From: Citrobacter sp. FP75
GTDB taxonomy: Bacteria; Pseudomonadota; Gammaproteobacteria; Enterobacterales; Enterobacteriaceae
DNA: 64,000 bases
Assembly (NCBI RefSeq): GCF_018342065.1
Contig: NZ_JAFDOE010000012.1
Coordinates: forward strand, 1-64,000
Direction: 5' to 3'
Positions 50,622 through 60,113 of this stretch are shown piece after piece; positions within the stretch are counted from its first letter, which is position 1, and each line of letters opens with the position of its first letter. The notes under the pieces are model-generated. The model did no database searches and had not been told where the DNA came from. It saw only the letters and a program-made list of their open reading frames with translations. The translations under genes and the position numbers were made by a program.

Positions 50622-51604
50622 TACTGAAGCTCCGGCGTGACGTGAACGGATTTCCCGTTCACTGAGAAGGTCAGTAACGGGGTGAGGGGGAGTTTCCAGA
50701 GATGTGTGCCGTCCGCTGAAGAGAGTGTCTGTTCAAACTCATCGCGAAGCATTGCCCGGGAACGGACCATCAGATCATCACCGCTTTGCCATATAACAGT
50801 GTCAGGAACGTTGCCCTGGAATTTGAGGCGGTGTGCATCTTCTGGTGGAGTGCCATCCAGAAAGGCCTGCAAAGTGGCACTATGGAGTGCGATTTTATCG
50901 ACTGGCGCGCCTGGGGCCATGGTGCCGGGACCCAGGCGTGGGACGCGTAAATCCAGTCGGCTGTCGATCTCCTGGCTGGCTGTACGGGTGTCTGTCTCAC
51001 CACTTGTCACGTTAATCATGACCGGTACATCGAGTCCTTTAAGATAGACGGATATGTTTCCTGCCGCCCACGGACGCAGTGGGGTGATAGTTAGCATGTT
51101 GCTACCAGCATTGAACTTCACATCAAAATTTTTCGGACTGGCATTAATTGGCGGATCCGACTGTGGCCACGGCGCACCACTGATGTCTGTCAGGGTAACG
51201 ACGCTCTGGTTGTTCATGGCCGTACGTACCAACGGGATACTGGCTCCTGGTGAAAGATTAAGGGTTAACGAACTGATGCGCGGAACCACGCTTATCATTG
51301 GAGCATTTACCGACCGCTCGTTGTCTGTCAGTCGCAGACGCAGTTCGCGTATCTCATCCGCTGACAGAGGCGAGTCCATGCTTGCCGCTTCGTCTACCAG
51401 CGGTGAGCTTTGTCCTGGTGCCGGTAACTCCCCACTAATCCGGGTTGCGGGTACGTCCGTTGTATGTGGTTCAGCACCTTGCTGGGCTGGAGCTGCACTT
51501 GTTGCGCCAGGTGTCCTGGCGTTCTGCCAGCCAGTATTGTCAGCAGCGACTGCGAGAGCCGGACCACACAGCAGTAGCGTGGTCATGAGATAACGAAGTT
51601 TCAT
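50621..51604 (-). CDS. traN: TraN, DotH/IcmK-like outer-membrane core protein
   Basis: 327 aa, the same length as R64 TraN. Signal peptide MKLRYLMTTLLLCGPALAVA; the C-terminal beta-rich domain (LNLSPGASIPLVRTAMNNQSVVTLTDISGAPWPQ, NMLTITPLRPWAAGNISVYLKGLDVPVMI) is typical of DotH. DotC, DotD and DotH form the outer-membrane ring. It overlaps traO by one base. Confidence 0.9.
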   Translation of the reverse strand: MKLRYLMTTLLLCGPALAVAADNTGWQNARTPGATSAAPAQQGAEPHTTDVPATRISGELPAPGQSSPLVDEAASMDSPLSADEIRELRLRLTDNERSVNAPMISVVPRISSLTLNLSPGASIPLVRTAMNNQSVVTLTDISGAPWPQSDPPINASPKNFDVKFNAGSNMLTITPLRPWAAGNISVYLKGLDVPVMINVTSGETDTRTASQEIDSRLDLRVPRLGPGTMAPGAPVDKIALHSATLQAFLDGTPPEDAHRLKFQGNVPDTVIWQSGDDLMVRSRAMLRDEFEQTLSSADGTHLWKLPLTPLLTFSVNGKSVHVTPELQ

Positions 51605-51614
51605 GGCGGGAGCC

Positions 51615-52316
51615 TCAGAGGTTGCGGGGGGCGTTGCGTGAGATCATCTGGCGGATTTCCATCCCGACAGGTTTCTGTCGTGGATCTACGCGCTGGATGG
51701 TGATTTCGAAAACAAAAGGTTGTTCGGGCTTGCTGGTTGTCTGACCAACCAGACGCAGACGTACCGGATATTGCATAGTCCAGAACCAGGTTCCATCAGA
51801 CAGGCGTCCACGCCGGATGACGACACCAGCCCCAACGGAGCCGGTAAGGTTCATACGTTCACGCTTCAGGGCATCATAGATATTGGAGTTAGTGAGTGCC
51901 TGGATGTAACTGGCGTGCCCTTCTTCAGAGAACAGCGAGGCCGTAGAAGATACCTGCTCACGATAGTGAACGAAGTCCAGGTTAAAGGCCCGCATCAGAG
52001 CCTTGCTGCCAAAGGCGATTGCATCGTCCTGGCTCCATGCTGGTTCGGATGTGGGAGCCAGGCGAATCAGGCGTCCGCTGTCGGTGGCAAAGTAATCTCG
52101 TGGCTGTTGTATCAGAGCCCAGGTTAAACCGGCGTTGAGGATTATGCTGATAAGTAGACCAGTCCCCAGCCGGAGATTACTTTTCATCAGCTCTGGTGCC
52201 ATTTTCTGGCGTTTTTCTGCCGTGATCATCATTTTCACAGCATCGTTCAGTGGATCCTCCGCAGGGGAGGAGGCCCGCCCCTTTGCAGGGGGGGCCGGTT
52301 GAGTCAGTTTTGTCAT
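51615..52316 (-). CDS. traM: TraM, DotI/IcmL-like inner-membrane protein
   Basis: 233 aa. One membrane helix near residues 48-68 (LRLGTGLLISIILNAGLTWALI), then a VirB8/NTF2-like periplasmic domain (WSQDDAIAFGSKALMRAFNLDFVHYREQVSSTASLFSEEGHASYIQAL ... TWFWTMQYPVRLRLVGQT). DotI is the VirB8 equivalent; TraM of R64 is its structural model. Confidence 0.9.
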   Translation of the reverse strand: MTKLTQPAPPAKGRASSPAEDPLNDAVKMMITAEKRQKMAPELMKSNLRLGTGLLISIILNAGLTWALIQQPRDYFATDSGRLIRLAPTSEPAWSQDDAIAFGSKALMRAFNLDFVHYREQVSSTASLFSEEGHASYIQALTNSNIYDALKRERMNLTGSVGAGVVIRRGRLSDGTWFWTMQYPVRLRLVGQTTSKPEQPFVFEITIQRVDPRQKPVGMEIRQMISRNAPRNL

Positions 52317-52321
52317 AGGTT

Positions 52322-52672
52322 TCAGGAGTTGAAGTTTTTCCAGGGATCGATGTTGTCTGGAATCTGTTCGTTGACCTTATCAAGGGCAGCTTCGCAGACC
52401 TTATTTTCCAGTTGAGAAATGATGTCATCGAGCCCGGGGAATTGCGGCAGGCTCACTTTGACGCTCTTGATACGGGACAGACAGGACTGCAGGGAGGATG
52501 AGACATTGCTTTCGCGTTGTTCCCAGGCTGTTGCGGCCGCCCTGGCTCGCTCATAACCAGCCTGACTACCCGCTTCAGCGGCACTTCCTGCTCGGCAGGT
52601 CGCCGCCGCAGCGGTGGTAGAAAAAAGCAAGAAGCCGGACAGGAGTCCGGCTTTAAGCATGTGATATCGCAT
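52322..52672 (-). CDS. traL: TraL, small periplasmic transfer protein
   Basis: 116 aa, AAGGAG before the start. Signal peptide (MLKAGLLSGFLLFSTTAAAATC) and a helical mature part with three cysteines. Length equals R64 TraL. It lies between the primase gene and traM, as in R64. Function not defined. Confidence 0.8.
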   Translation of the reverse strand: MRYHMLKAGLLSGFLLFSTTAAAATCRAGSAAEAGSQAGYERARAAATAWEQRESNVSSSLQSCLSRIKSVKVSLPQFPGLDDIISQLENKVCEAALDKVNEQIPDNIDPWKNFNS

Positions 52673-52689
52673 TCTCTCTCCTTATCGGC

Positions 52690-55600
52690 TTAGCGGCCGG
52701 GGCTGTGGGAGTGTTCCTGATGAAGCGCCTTTTCCTGTCTGCCCTCCGGCTTTCGTGCGTCATCCCATTGTTTCCAGGTCTGTTCAAAACCCAGACGCTG
52801 GAACAGGGTGTCTGCCTGTTTTTCCGGTGTGTAGAGTCGGGCAGGAAGCGGTGTATCCTCTTCCCGACCTTTCAGGTGGAACTTCATCAGCTGAGGTGCG
52901 GCACGGGTGGTGCCGTCGGGTTCGAAATTCACCGCCTGCCCGTAACCCGCAAAGCGGGGGCCGTCGTCGGTGATGGCATTGATAACCAACTGACTATTGT
53001 CGGTAGTTGGTGTGGCCAGTGCCGGATACAGTGTGCCATCCAGTCGCACCATACCCTGCAGGTGTTCCCCCGCTGACTGTACAAGCAGCAGGTCTAACTG
53101 GTTTGACTGTGTGTCCATGGAGGCCATAACGGGTATCAACCTGTCTGGGGCGTCTGTGGATGGTGGCAAAATGCTTGCTGCAGCTACCGGTGACTTCACC
53201 GGGTGCCTGTCTTCACCCAGATAAAACTGCCGTTCTTCCAGGCGAGGTGGCAACTTCAGGTCTGTGGTGTACTCGGGCCAGGCCTGACGGATTTGCTGAG
53301 TGAGACGGCCAAACGTATCGACCGGAAAAACTTGCAGGGGTTGCCCCTGCTCTGGCCGATCGTGCGCCACGGCAAGGCCCGTCGAGGCGGATGTCAATGA
53401 CCAGTTATTTTTTACGCGTCCATTTTCCTCTCCTGGTACATGCCAGCTGTCACGGGAGTTAAGCGTCAGTGTAACCACATCACCGGTTTTGTGGTTTTCG
53501 ATAAGTTCTCTTAAATCCTGCCCCCAGTAGGTATGACTCCCTCCACGGTTCTGTAGCTCGATAAAGAAGCTCCCACCCTTTTTCTCTTTATTTTCGTAGG
53601 TCGCCTCGCCAAAGTTTTTCAATACCGCCGTGATGCTTTGTCCTGGCTTCAGTGCGGAGGGCGCTGGTTCAGCGGGCATTTCCGGGACCCGGATACTGTC
53701 GGCAGCCTTTGACGCGACAGCCTCAGTAGAGGATGAAAACGCCGGCTGAGGCGCGCCGGGTTCTTGTGCCTGTGATACCGGGTTCGGTGATGCAGGGGGT
53801 GTTGGTGTACCTGGCGCGTTAGAGGAAACAGCTTCAGGTGCGGCTGTTGCCGATGACTGTGGTGGTGCGGCATCAGGTGATGGTGTCTGCCGATTCAGGT
53901 CTGGCGTAGGTATATGCGTTGTGATTGAATCACTGGTCGTCCCCATCTGTTGCCGAAGTGCCTCAAGTTGAGCGCGCTGTGCAGGCAACTTCATGCGGAT
54001 ATCGAGGTCATTTTCGATAATGAGCCGCATAGCCTGCTCTTTAAACTCCATACTGCCGGTTAGCTCCACCACGCCGCCGTAAAAGCGTGATGCAACCGCC
54101 AGCGCGGCGAGTACCCTTCGTTTGTCCTGACTTGCACCGTTACACATTTCGAGGCGGTTGCCGAGATCGCGAAAGGCATCTTCCCCGTCGAGGCGGTAGA
54201 GCACCGTGTTGTCGCGCTGCTCTTCTGTTGACAAGGCTTTGATGATTTTATCCAGATCTTCCCGCTGCAGCGGTTCCGGTCTTCGCGGTCCATAGACAAG
54301 CCCATCCGCTTCATTCACCTCATTCTCTGCAGTTTTCGTCCAGTTTGGATTCAGCTCTGGCATGTCTGCATCTGCGTTGGCTGTCTGTGCCTGTTCCTGT
54401 TTTTTCCCGGTTAATGGTGCTCCGGGGGACTGTGGAGGGATTGGTAATTCAGACGAGACCGGCGCCGTGGGCTCAGCGTTTTTATCATGCAATGCAGCCT
54501 CAGGTTTTACAGCCTGTTCATCCGTTTCCTGCAGTTCGTGGGCTGTAAATTGTTCCTGAGCAGGCTTATGGGGTAAGTCGTCAGACTGACTGTGCATCCA
54601 TTCACCAAACTGTGGGTCGTCCATTTGCGCGCGTATGTCTGCATAATCATCCAGGTCAGGTAACGGTGCATACGATCCTGCTTCGGCGACGCTCTGGCTA
54701 CTCTGACCGATATCATCGGGAGATGTCACGAGCGTCCCATCCGGGTTGCTCTGCGTATCAGGAATTAAAACGTCAGATTCTATTGGGGGCATGGGGGATG
54801 GCTCATCGCGTACATCTGCAGGTTGAGGTTGTTCCGGCTCAGTCGGCGCGGGATTCTGTTCGTTAGCAGGAATTGCCGGCTCTGGTTTATTGGGTTCAGC
54901 AACGAATTTCTGGTCAGGGTTTATGTTTACAACAGCACTATCAATAATGCGACCCAGTTGCGCAGCGCTATCATCGTGATTCAGGTCAAGGCTTCTTATT
55001 GCCTCCGCATATAGTCGGTTTAAGGGGGTAATATTTGTTTTTCTATCAGGGGGACTATCAATAGTTTCAACGAATGTATGTGTAAGTAGAGCTGTCAATC
55101 TTTCAGCTTCTTCGGGCCGGTTTTGAGCCACTGTAAGATTTATTAGTTCAGAACGGATGGCTTCATAATGTATTGAAAGATTCTGTTCCTTTTGCAATAT
55201 ATTTGACAATCTTGATGCATCCTGAGCAACGTTACTTAATGCCTTATCTATATATTTCGTCATTTCTGCTTTTATATTTCCACCTGCAGAGCGCAAACGA
55301 ATATTATCAATTAAATCCGTATTGATAATAGCGACATAACTATTGTCTTTTAATGCATCAACGCCTGCTTCTTTCAGAATGCTCATCCCCTGAGGGCTGC
55401 TGGCGAAGTTAAGAAAGGTGTCATCTATCGCCTTGCTGTCAGCGAGTTTATTTCCAAGCTCGGAGCGAGAAATGCTCTCGTTTTCATTGAGTTGCTGATG
55501 CCCCGAATTTCCAGCTTCTCTGATTCGTGCCCGCAGTTCTTCTGTTAATGTGGAATTATCCCAACGGTCTAAAATAACAGACTCAGAAGGGATCTCTAAT

Positions 55601-57177
55601 TCATATACGTGATAGTCCTTATGATTTATTTCCTCCATTACATAGTGCACGCCTAAAACAGACGTATCAGTATAAAAACCTCTCCCCACGAGGTTTTGAC
55701 CTAATCCTATTTTTTCAGAATCAATGGCACTGAAGGCTGCAGGTGAACCATGAAACAAAGTTATCGTTTCACGCCCGGCTTTATGTGACGCCTGGTTTTC
55801 CGGAGGCTGCACTGGTGCCCCCGTCGCTGGTTTTTCTGCTGCAGTGGCCTCGGCCAACTCACTGACGGTATGTTCACGGGCGATGTCATTATCGGATATA
55901 TGTGCGATATCCGGAGATTCATGATTATCCATAGCAGTTTCCTGAACAGGGGTGAAGACGAGACCGCCCTCTACAAAGGCGTTACGGGTTTGTGAGTTTG
56001 TGTTGAATGGGGTTTCTATCCCCATAGCGTGAAGCTGAACATTGATGAGATGCCTGGCGAGGTCTTTTCCTCTGCTGAGGATTAAATCGTTGAAGTCAGT
56101 AAGGTTTTGTTCAAGCTCCGTCGGTGTAAATGCTGGTGCTATTACCTCTCCGTTCGTCAGTTCGGCGGCCTTGGTGGCACTTAGGATGCCCTTATTCTCT
56201 GGCTCACCAGTCTGCGGGTTTTTTAATTGATGGTCGTTGTCAGCGCAGAAGATAAATTGACTGTCTGGCCAGACGGCACGGGCGTTCTGACCAACGGCAA
56301 TCATGTTTCCCGCATCAATAGTCATCAGTACCGGCAGGCCTGATGCCTCATGTATGGAGGCTGCTGTGGCATATCCTTCAGCAAACAACAGCGGCTTGCC
56401 ATTCTGCGGGGTCCCGAGAGCAAACCAGTTACCTGTTTTCTCACTGTCTTTAAGGATCCGGGCGTCTTTCCCACCGGTAAGTGGAATACGCTGGTAAGAA
56501 CGAATGTCGCCATGCGCGTTGCTGAAGGGGATAACAAGCTCTTGTTTTTCGTTGATTCTTATACCCGGAGCGGCCTCTACTCCCTTGCGGGTCAGATAGG
56601 TGCTTGTTGTAGCCTGCGGGTACCGGTCAACGTATCGGGCGGCATATTCCGCCTGACGGTTATACTGCAGCTCAAGAGCACGTGCATTGTCTTCACGGGT
56701 TTGCTGGGCATGAGCCCGGAGATGTAGGCGCGCAAGCGGGTCCATCTCGCCACCACCTGAAAACACCCACTGCGTTGGTTTAGCGTCGGCGCTGCGATAA
56801 TCGCGATACCATCCGGCAGGGCGCCCGTCCAGGTATGCTTTGTAAGCTCCGCTTTTGGAACCCTTCCTGTCCTGTTTCGTCGGTACACGCTGAAGGCTGC
56901 CATCCATTACGGGCAGCCCTTTAACCATCAGCCCTGCTTCTTCGAGTTTTTGTGCAAACTCTGTTACCGGGTCTTCTGCATTCATCGACAGTTCGTGTGG
57001 TCGGGGCATCCATCGTTCGAACTTGTTCAGGTCGGCACCTGGTCGGGCATACCAGAGCCGGTGTTCATTGTCCCATTCAAGTGCTTTCTGGCCATTATCC
57101 AAACGTGGATGGGCATTGATGGCGTCGTCCTTCTCTTCGTGAGGTACGGCAAGCCATATACGGTGACTTTTTTGCAT
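52690..57177 (-). CDS. sog: Sog/TraC-type DNA primase, giant polyvalent protein with an ART-like insert (1495 aa)
   Basis: Start at ATG 57177 (AGGA 8 nt upstream; GTG 57183 also possible). Domains, approximate: DUF5710-like N-terminus (8-60); Toprim primase core (260-345) with LLFAEGYATAASIHEA and FCADNDH; an ADP-ribosyltransferase-like domain (470-635) with LFHGSPAAF, GRGFYTD and ILKEAGVDALKD; a Pro/Glu linker; an LPD7-like domain (975-1068, VLYRLDGEDAFRD ... GGVVELTGS); and a TraC/KfrB-like beta domain (1175-1245). R64 SogL has about 1255 residues and sits at the same place. The primase is transported to prime synthesis in the recipient. Confidence 0.85.
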   Translation of the reverse strand: MQKSHRIWLAVPHEEKDDAINAHPRLDNGQKALEWDNEHRLWYARPGADLNKFERWMPRPHELSMNAEDPVTEFAQKLEEAGLMVKGLPVMDGSLQRVPTKQDRKGSKSGAYKAYLDGRPAGWYRDYRSADAKPTQWVFSGGGEMDPLARLHLRAHAQQTREDNARALELQYNRQAEYAARYVDRYPQATTSTYLTRKGVEAAPGIRINEKQELVIPFSNAHGDIRSYQRIPLTGGKDARILKDSEKTGNWFALGTPQNGKPLLFAEGYATAASIHEASGLPVLMTIDAGNMIAVGQNARAVWPDSQFIFCADNDHQLKNPQTGEPENKGILSATKAAELTNGEVIAPAFTPTELEQNLTDFNDLILSRGKDLARHLINVQLHAMGIETPFNTNSQTRNAFVEGGLVFTPVQETAMDNHESPDIAHISDNDIAREHTVSELAEATAAEKPATGAPVQPPENQASHKAGRETITLFHGSPAAFSAIDSEKIGLGQNLVGRGFYTDTSVLGVHYVMEEINHKDYHVYELEIPSESVILDRWDNSTLTEELRARIREAGNSGHQQLNENESISRSELGNKLADSKAIDDTFLNFASSPQGMSILKEAGVDALKDNSYVAIINTDLIDNIRLRSAGGNIKAEMTKYIDKALSNVAQDASRLSNILQKEQNLSIHYEAIRSELINLTVAQNRPEEAERLTALLTHTFVETIDSPPDRKTNITPLNRLYAEAIRSLDLNHDDSAAQLGRIIDSAVVNINPDQKFVAEPNKPEPAIPANEQNPAPTEPEQPQPADVRDEPSPMPPIESDVLIPDTQSNPDGTLVTSPDDIGQSSQSVAEAGSYAPLPDLDDYADIRAQMDDPQFGEWMHSQSDDLPHKPAQEQFTAHELQETDEQAVKPEAALHDKNAEPTAPVSSELPIPPQSPGAPLTGKKQEQAQTANADADMPELNPNWTKTAENEVNEADGLVYGPRRPEPLQREDLDKIIKALSTEEQRDNTVLYRLDGEDAFRDLGNRLEMCNGASQDKRRVLAALAVASRFYGGVVELTGSMEFKEQAMRLIIENDLDIRMKLPAQRAQLEALRQQMGTTSDSITTHIPTPDLNRQTPSPDAAPPQSSATAAPEAVSSNAPGTPTPPASPNPVSQAQEPGAPQPAFSSSTEAVASKAADSIRVPEMPAEPAPSALKPGQSITAVLKNFGEATYENKEKKGGSFFIELQNRGGSHTYWGQDLRELIENHKTGDVVTLTLNSRDSWHVPGEENGRVKNNWSLTSASTGLAVAHDRPEQGQPLQVFPVDTFGRLTQQIRQAWPEYTTDLKLPPRLEERQFYLGEDRHPVKSPVAAASILPPSTDAPDRLIPVMASMDTQSNQLDLLLVQSAGEHLQGMVRLDGTLYPALATPTTDNSQLVINAITDDGPRFAGYGQAVNFEPDGTTRAAPQLMKFHLKGREEDTPLPARLYTPEKQADTLFQRLGFEQTWKQWDDARKPEGRQEKALHQEHSHSPGR

Positions 57178-57248
57178 GGTCACAATCCTGGAAGATATAG
57201 AGGGGGAAGCGCGTAAGCGCTGTGGAGAACTGGCGTGTCAGACTGGGC

Positions 57249-57536
57249 TCAGAGACCGGTCCAGTCTCGCGGCGTTTCGATGAAGTGTCGGTACCACCAG
57301 GGGCGACCGGAGGCAATCTTTCCCCTGAAGGTACTAATCACGCGCAGGCAGATGGCACGTACACTCCAGCCAAAGAAATTCAGTGCAACAAAGAATCCCA
57401 GAATGGCGGAACAGATATACAGCGTGTTCATGGATGGCCAGCGAAACCAGATCAGATACAGCAGCAGGAACGGCAGCGGAATACCAAAAAAGCTGACCGG
57501 CGGAGTGGCATAACGCCAGAATCCTTCTCGTTTCAT
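57249..57536 (-). CDS. traK: TraK, IcmT/DotS-like membrane protein
   Basis: 95 aa. Two membrane helices (PPVSFFGIPLPFLLLYLIWF and LYICSAILGFFVALNFFGWSV) and a basic, aromatic C-terminus (GRPWWYRHFIETPRD), as in IcmT. It overlaps traJ by 4 nt (ATGA). Confidence 0.87.
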   Translation of the reverse strand: MKREGFWRYATPPVSFFGIPLPFLLLYLIWFRWPSMNTLYICSAILGFFVALNFFGWSVRAICLRVISTFRGKIASGRPWWYRHFIETPRDWTGL

Positions 57537-58693
57537 TGCGTGAGTTCCTTACCTGACAGATAGAGCGCTGCTTCATCTCTGTCTATGTCACCTGTTACGA
57601 AACCTTCCCGCACCTGATCGACAATACGCCGTTTTTCCATCCTCAGAATGGTGTCGATGTACGCCGGCCACTTTTCTGAAGGGATATTCTGAAGCGCATC
57701 GCGTAAGTCATCGTCGAATACGATGTATTCCCGAAGGGCACGACGTTTGCCGTCAGTCGTTTTGACAAGTACCTGGACTGCGATGAAACGCAACATACCA
57801 AGTAGCTCCCACGCACGCGCATCTCGAATTTGAGGCGGGAACAAACCAAGTAATCGGTTCAGGGTTTCACCTGGCGACTTAGAGTGCAGAGTCCCGATAG
57901 TCATGTGCCCGCTTTCCCCGGCCTGAACAGCGGCTTCTGCTGTTTCAGTATCGCGGATCTCCCCGATACCGATGACCTCCGGGTTACGGCGCATGGCGGA
58001 GCGAAGCCCATCTGCAAAACTCGCCACGTCACGGCCTACCTGAGCCTGATGCGGTGGCAGAAGGTCATCGGGACGGCCAAGAATGTACTCAACCGGATCT
58101 TCGTAGGTCACTATCTTGCGGTCAGGTTGAGTGTTCTGACAGTGTCGATACAACGCCGCCTGAAGCGTTGATTTTCCGGAACCTGTTTCGCCGCAGATGA
58201 GACCCAGCCCTGTTTTTGGCAACATGGAGGCTGCCAGTTCAGGCTCTATACCCATCTTCAGAAAGTCGGGGATGATATGTGGGATAACGCGCAGAGTGAC
58301 GGATAATGCCTTTTCTTCCCGGGCAGAGGTTCCCTGAATAATGTGTGCGCGCAGTCGCACGCGTTCACCCCGCTTCAGGCCATGACGCCCGTGCATATCA
58401 CCGTCGATCTGGATGGCTCTGTCCGACGGTTTACCTCCCTGCACTCTAGGGCGCACTTCTGGTCCCAGCAGGTCATCAAGCATATTGCCGAGCATGGTAT
58501 TCGGCAGTACGGTGTCGGAGACTCTCTCACGCCGACCATAACGACTAACAGAAACTGGAGAGCCACCGACCAGGTCCACGTCACTAACGGCCTGTGCTGA
58601 GCACCAGGCAAAAAATGCCCTGAACTCGTCGGCGGTGAAGGCTCCACTGAATGGAAAAATCCCGAACTTATCTGGGATAAGAGATGTGTTCAC
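57533..58693 (-). CDS. traJ: TraJ, DotB-like secretion ATPase
   Basis: 386 aa, GTG start behind GGAG. A VirB11/PilT-type hexameric ATPase: Walker A CGETGSGKST near residue 174, then the TYEDPVEYILG Asp box, a Walker B region (RRNPEVIGIGEIRDTETAEAAVQAGESGHMTIGTLHS) and the His box. It supplies energy for I-type transfer with TraU. Confidence 0.93.
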   Translation of the reverse strand: MNTSLIPDKFGIFPFSGAFTADEFRAFFAWCSAQAVSDVDLVGGSPVSVSRYGRRERVSDTVLPNTMLGNMLDDLLGPEVRPRVQGGKPSDRAIQIDGDMHGRHGLKRGERVRLRAHIIQGTSAREEKALSVTLRVIPHIIPDFLKMGIEPELAASMLPKTGLGLICGETGSGKSTLQAALYRHCQNTQPDRKIVTYEDPVEYILGRPDDLLPPHQAQVGRDVASFADGLRSAMRRNPEVIGIGEIRDTETAEAAVQAGESGHMTIGTLHSKSPGETLNRLLGLFPPQIRDARAWELLGMLRFIAVQVLVKTTDGKRRALREYIVFDDDLRDALQNIPSEKWPAYIDTILRMEKRRIVDQVREGFVTGDIDRDEAALYLSGKELTQ

Positions 58694-58704
58694 GAGAAAA
58701 CTCC

Positions 58705-59511
58705 TTACTGAATGGTAACAGACGGGCGCCAGCGGGACTTCTGGAGTTCAAACGACGCATGTGATTTGAGTCGGCGTACGCGATCGCCAGTAACGAGTTT
58801 CTGCCCACTGCCGGTCACAGTCTGTTGTTGTTCGGTAACTTCCGGTCGGGAAATCATGCCCCGACGCCAGAGCAGGGAGTAAAGCATCATGCCCCGATAA
58901 TCACGGGTGAGCTGATTCATACTGGCTTCAAGGGTCAGGTCAGCATTTGCGCGACCTTCCTGCCAGCCTTTTTTCAGCGCGTCTTCCCATACCTTTCTCT
59001 GAGAGCTGTCTTCCGGCACGACCAGTCCTTCTGTGCCCGGGGTTGCCGTGGTGGCCAGCCCGCGAAGTAACCAACTGCGCCAACTGGGCGGGTTACTGAC
59101 AAATCTCTCCGGTCGGATAATGGTCCAAACCTTTGAGGCGGTGCGGATTTGATTAGGAGTGATGTGTGCAACGTCCTGCGCTTCATCGATAACCGGCGGC
59201 AGCCAGCCCTCAGGGCTGATAAGCGGCCGGAAATCGTAAAGGGCATTGAGGGTGGACTCGCGGGCATTTAGCGCCTGGGTCAACTCCCATGCACGCTGAG
59301 ATTTACCCCCCCGAAATCCCAGTGTTCTGCCGGCATCAGTAAGCATCTGCCAGCGAGTTTCGGAAATACTGTCTGGTCTTTGTCGCTCCGGATTGAGCCA
59401 GGCCTGCATATCCGGTGGAGGCACACTCGCATCAGTTGTTGGCGCAGGATGCTCGGCGGCACAACCGGTCAGGAGTAGCGCAGGGAAAAGTAATAAGAGA
59501 AAATATTTCAT
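58705..59511 (-). CDS. traI: TraI, DotC-like outer-membrane lipoprotein
   Basis: 268 aa. Signal peptide with lipobox LLTGC (MKYFLLLLFPALLLTGC). The mature domain contains QRAWELTQALNARESTLNALYDFRPLI and WTIIRPERFVSNPPSWRSWLLRGL, DotC-type blocks. It forms the outer-membrane ring with TraH and TraN. The start overlaps the traH stop (ATGA). Not the F-type relaxase TraI. Confidence 0.9.
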   Translation of the reverse strand: MKYFLLLLFPALLLTGCAAEHPAPTTDASVPPPDMQAWLNPERQRPDSISETRWQMLTDAGRTLGFRGGKSQRAWELTQALNARESTLNALYDFRPLISPEGWLPPVIDEAQDVAHITPNQIRTASKVWTIIRPERFVSNPPSWRSWLLRGLATTATPGTEGLVVPEDSSQRKVWEDALKKGWQEGRANADLTLEASMNQLTRDYRGMMLYSLLWRRGMISRPEVTEQQQTVTGSGQKLVTGDRVRRLKSHASFELQKSRWRPSVTIQ

Positions 59512-59981
59512 TTCTTACTTGTCTCCGGTTGCATGAAATTGAGCTGCAGCAGTCCCGGATACTGATTCAGGGTAGCTCGCCATGCTGTCTGCGCTTCAAT
59601 CACACGCAGCACGTTGCTGAACGTCATACCCCGAACGTGTAGCGTTACGGGTAAGGGCAGACGCACGCCGCTGTAGTTGAACTGCAGGCCGCGTGCACGC
59701 GCCAGTTCAGCCAGCAACTCCACAGCATCACCTTCCCAGTCGAAGGAAACGTCAGCACTGTTGGTACGTATGATTTCCATGGGCGATGGTGCAATTTTCG
59801 AACCGGACCAAAGACCGTTATTCCACATCTGATATTGCGTGTGACGGGCAACGGCGACGGATGATGCTGCGCCGTAGCGGTCAGGAGAAACAGAAGCTGG
59901 AGGCGTCGATGGCGGAATCCAGGGCTGGCAGCCGGCAAGAAGAGAGATAGCCAGCACGCCGGGAAGAATTAAGTAGTTCAT
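59508..59981 (-). CDS. traH: TraH, DotD-like outer-membrane lipoprotein
   Basis: 157 aa. Lipobox LLAGC near residue 18, and a C-terminal secretin-N-like fold (VSFDWEGDAVELLAELARARGLQFNYSGVRLPLPVTLHVRGMTFSNVLRVIEAQ), as in DotD. First gene of the traH-I-J-K-sog run; 59982-60083 is the likely promoter region. R64 traG, expected upstream, is absent. Confidence 0.88.
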   Translation of the reverse strand: MNYLILPGVLAISLLAGCQPWIPPSTPPASVSPDRYGAASSVAVARHTQYQMWNNGLWSGSKIAPSPMEIIRTNSADVSFDWEGDAVELLAELARARGLQFNYSGVRLPLPVTLHVRGMTFSNVLRVIEAQTAWRATLNQYPGLLQLNFMQPETSKK

Positions 59982-60083
59982 AGTAGTTACCTTGCCGGGA
60001 GGGCGACTGAGGTTAAAGCCAGAAGATTCAAGGAGACGGAGTTTTGCAGACGGTAGAGATATTGATCGGAAGTAAACGGCAGA

Positions 60084-60104
60084 GGAAGCCCATTGCGGGC
60101 TTCC
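60084..60104 (-). terminator. Hairpin downstream of traF
   Basis: GGAAGCCC-attgc-GGGCTTCC ten nucleotides behind the traF stop; no strong T-run follows. It probably separates traEF from traH onward. Confidence 0.6.
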
Positions 60105-60113
60105 CTATGATTA

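Noticed and set aside
57222..57563. + strand frames over traK
   Set aside because: traK is supported by length, membrane helices, overlap with traJ and gene order; the + frames have no support.
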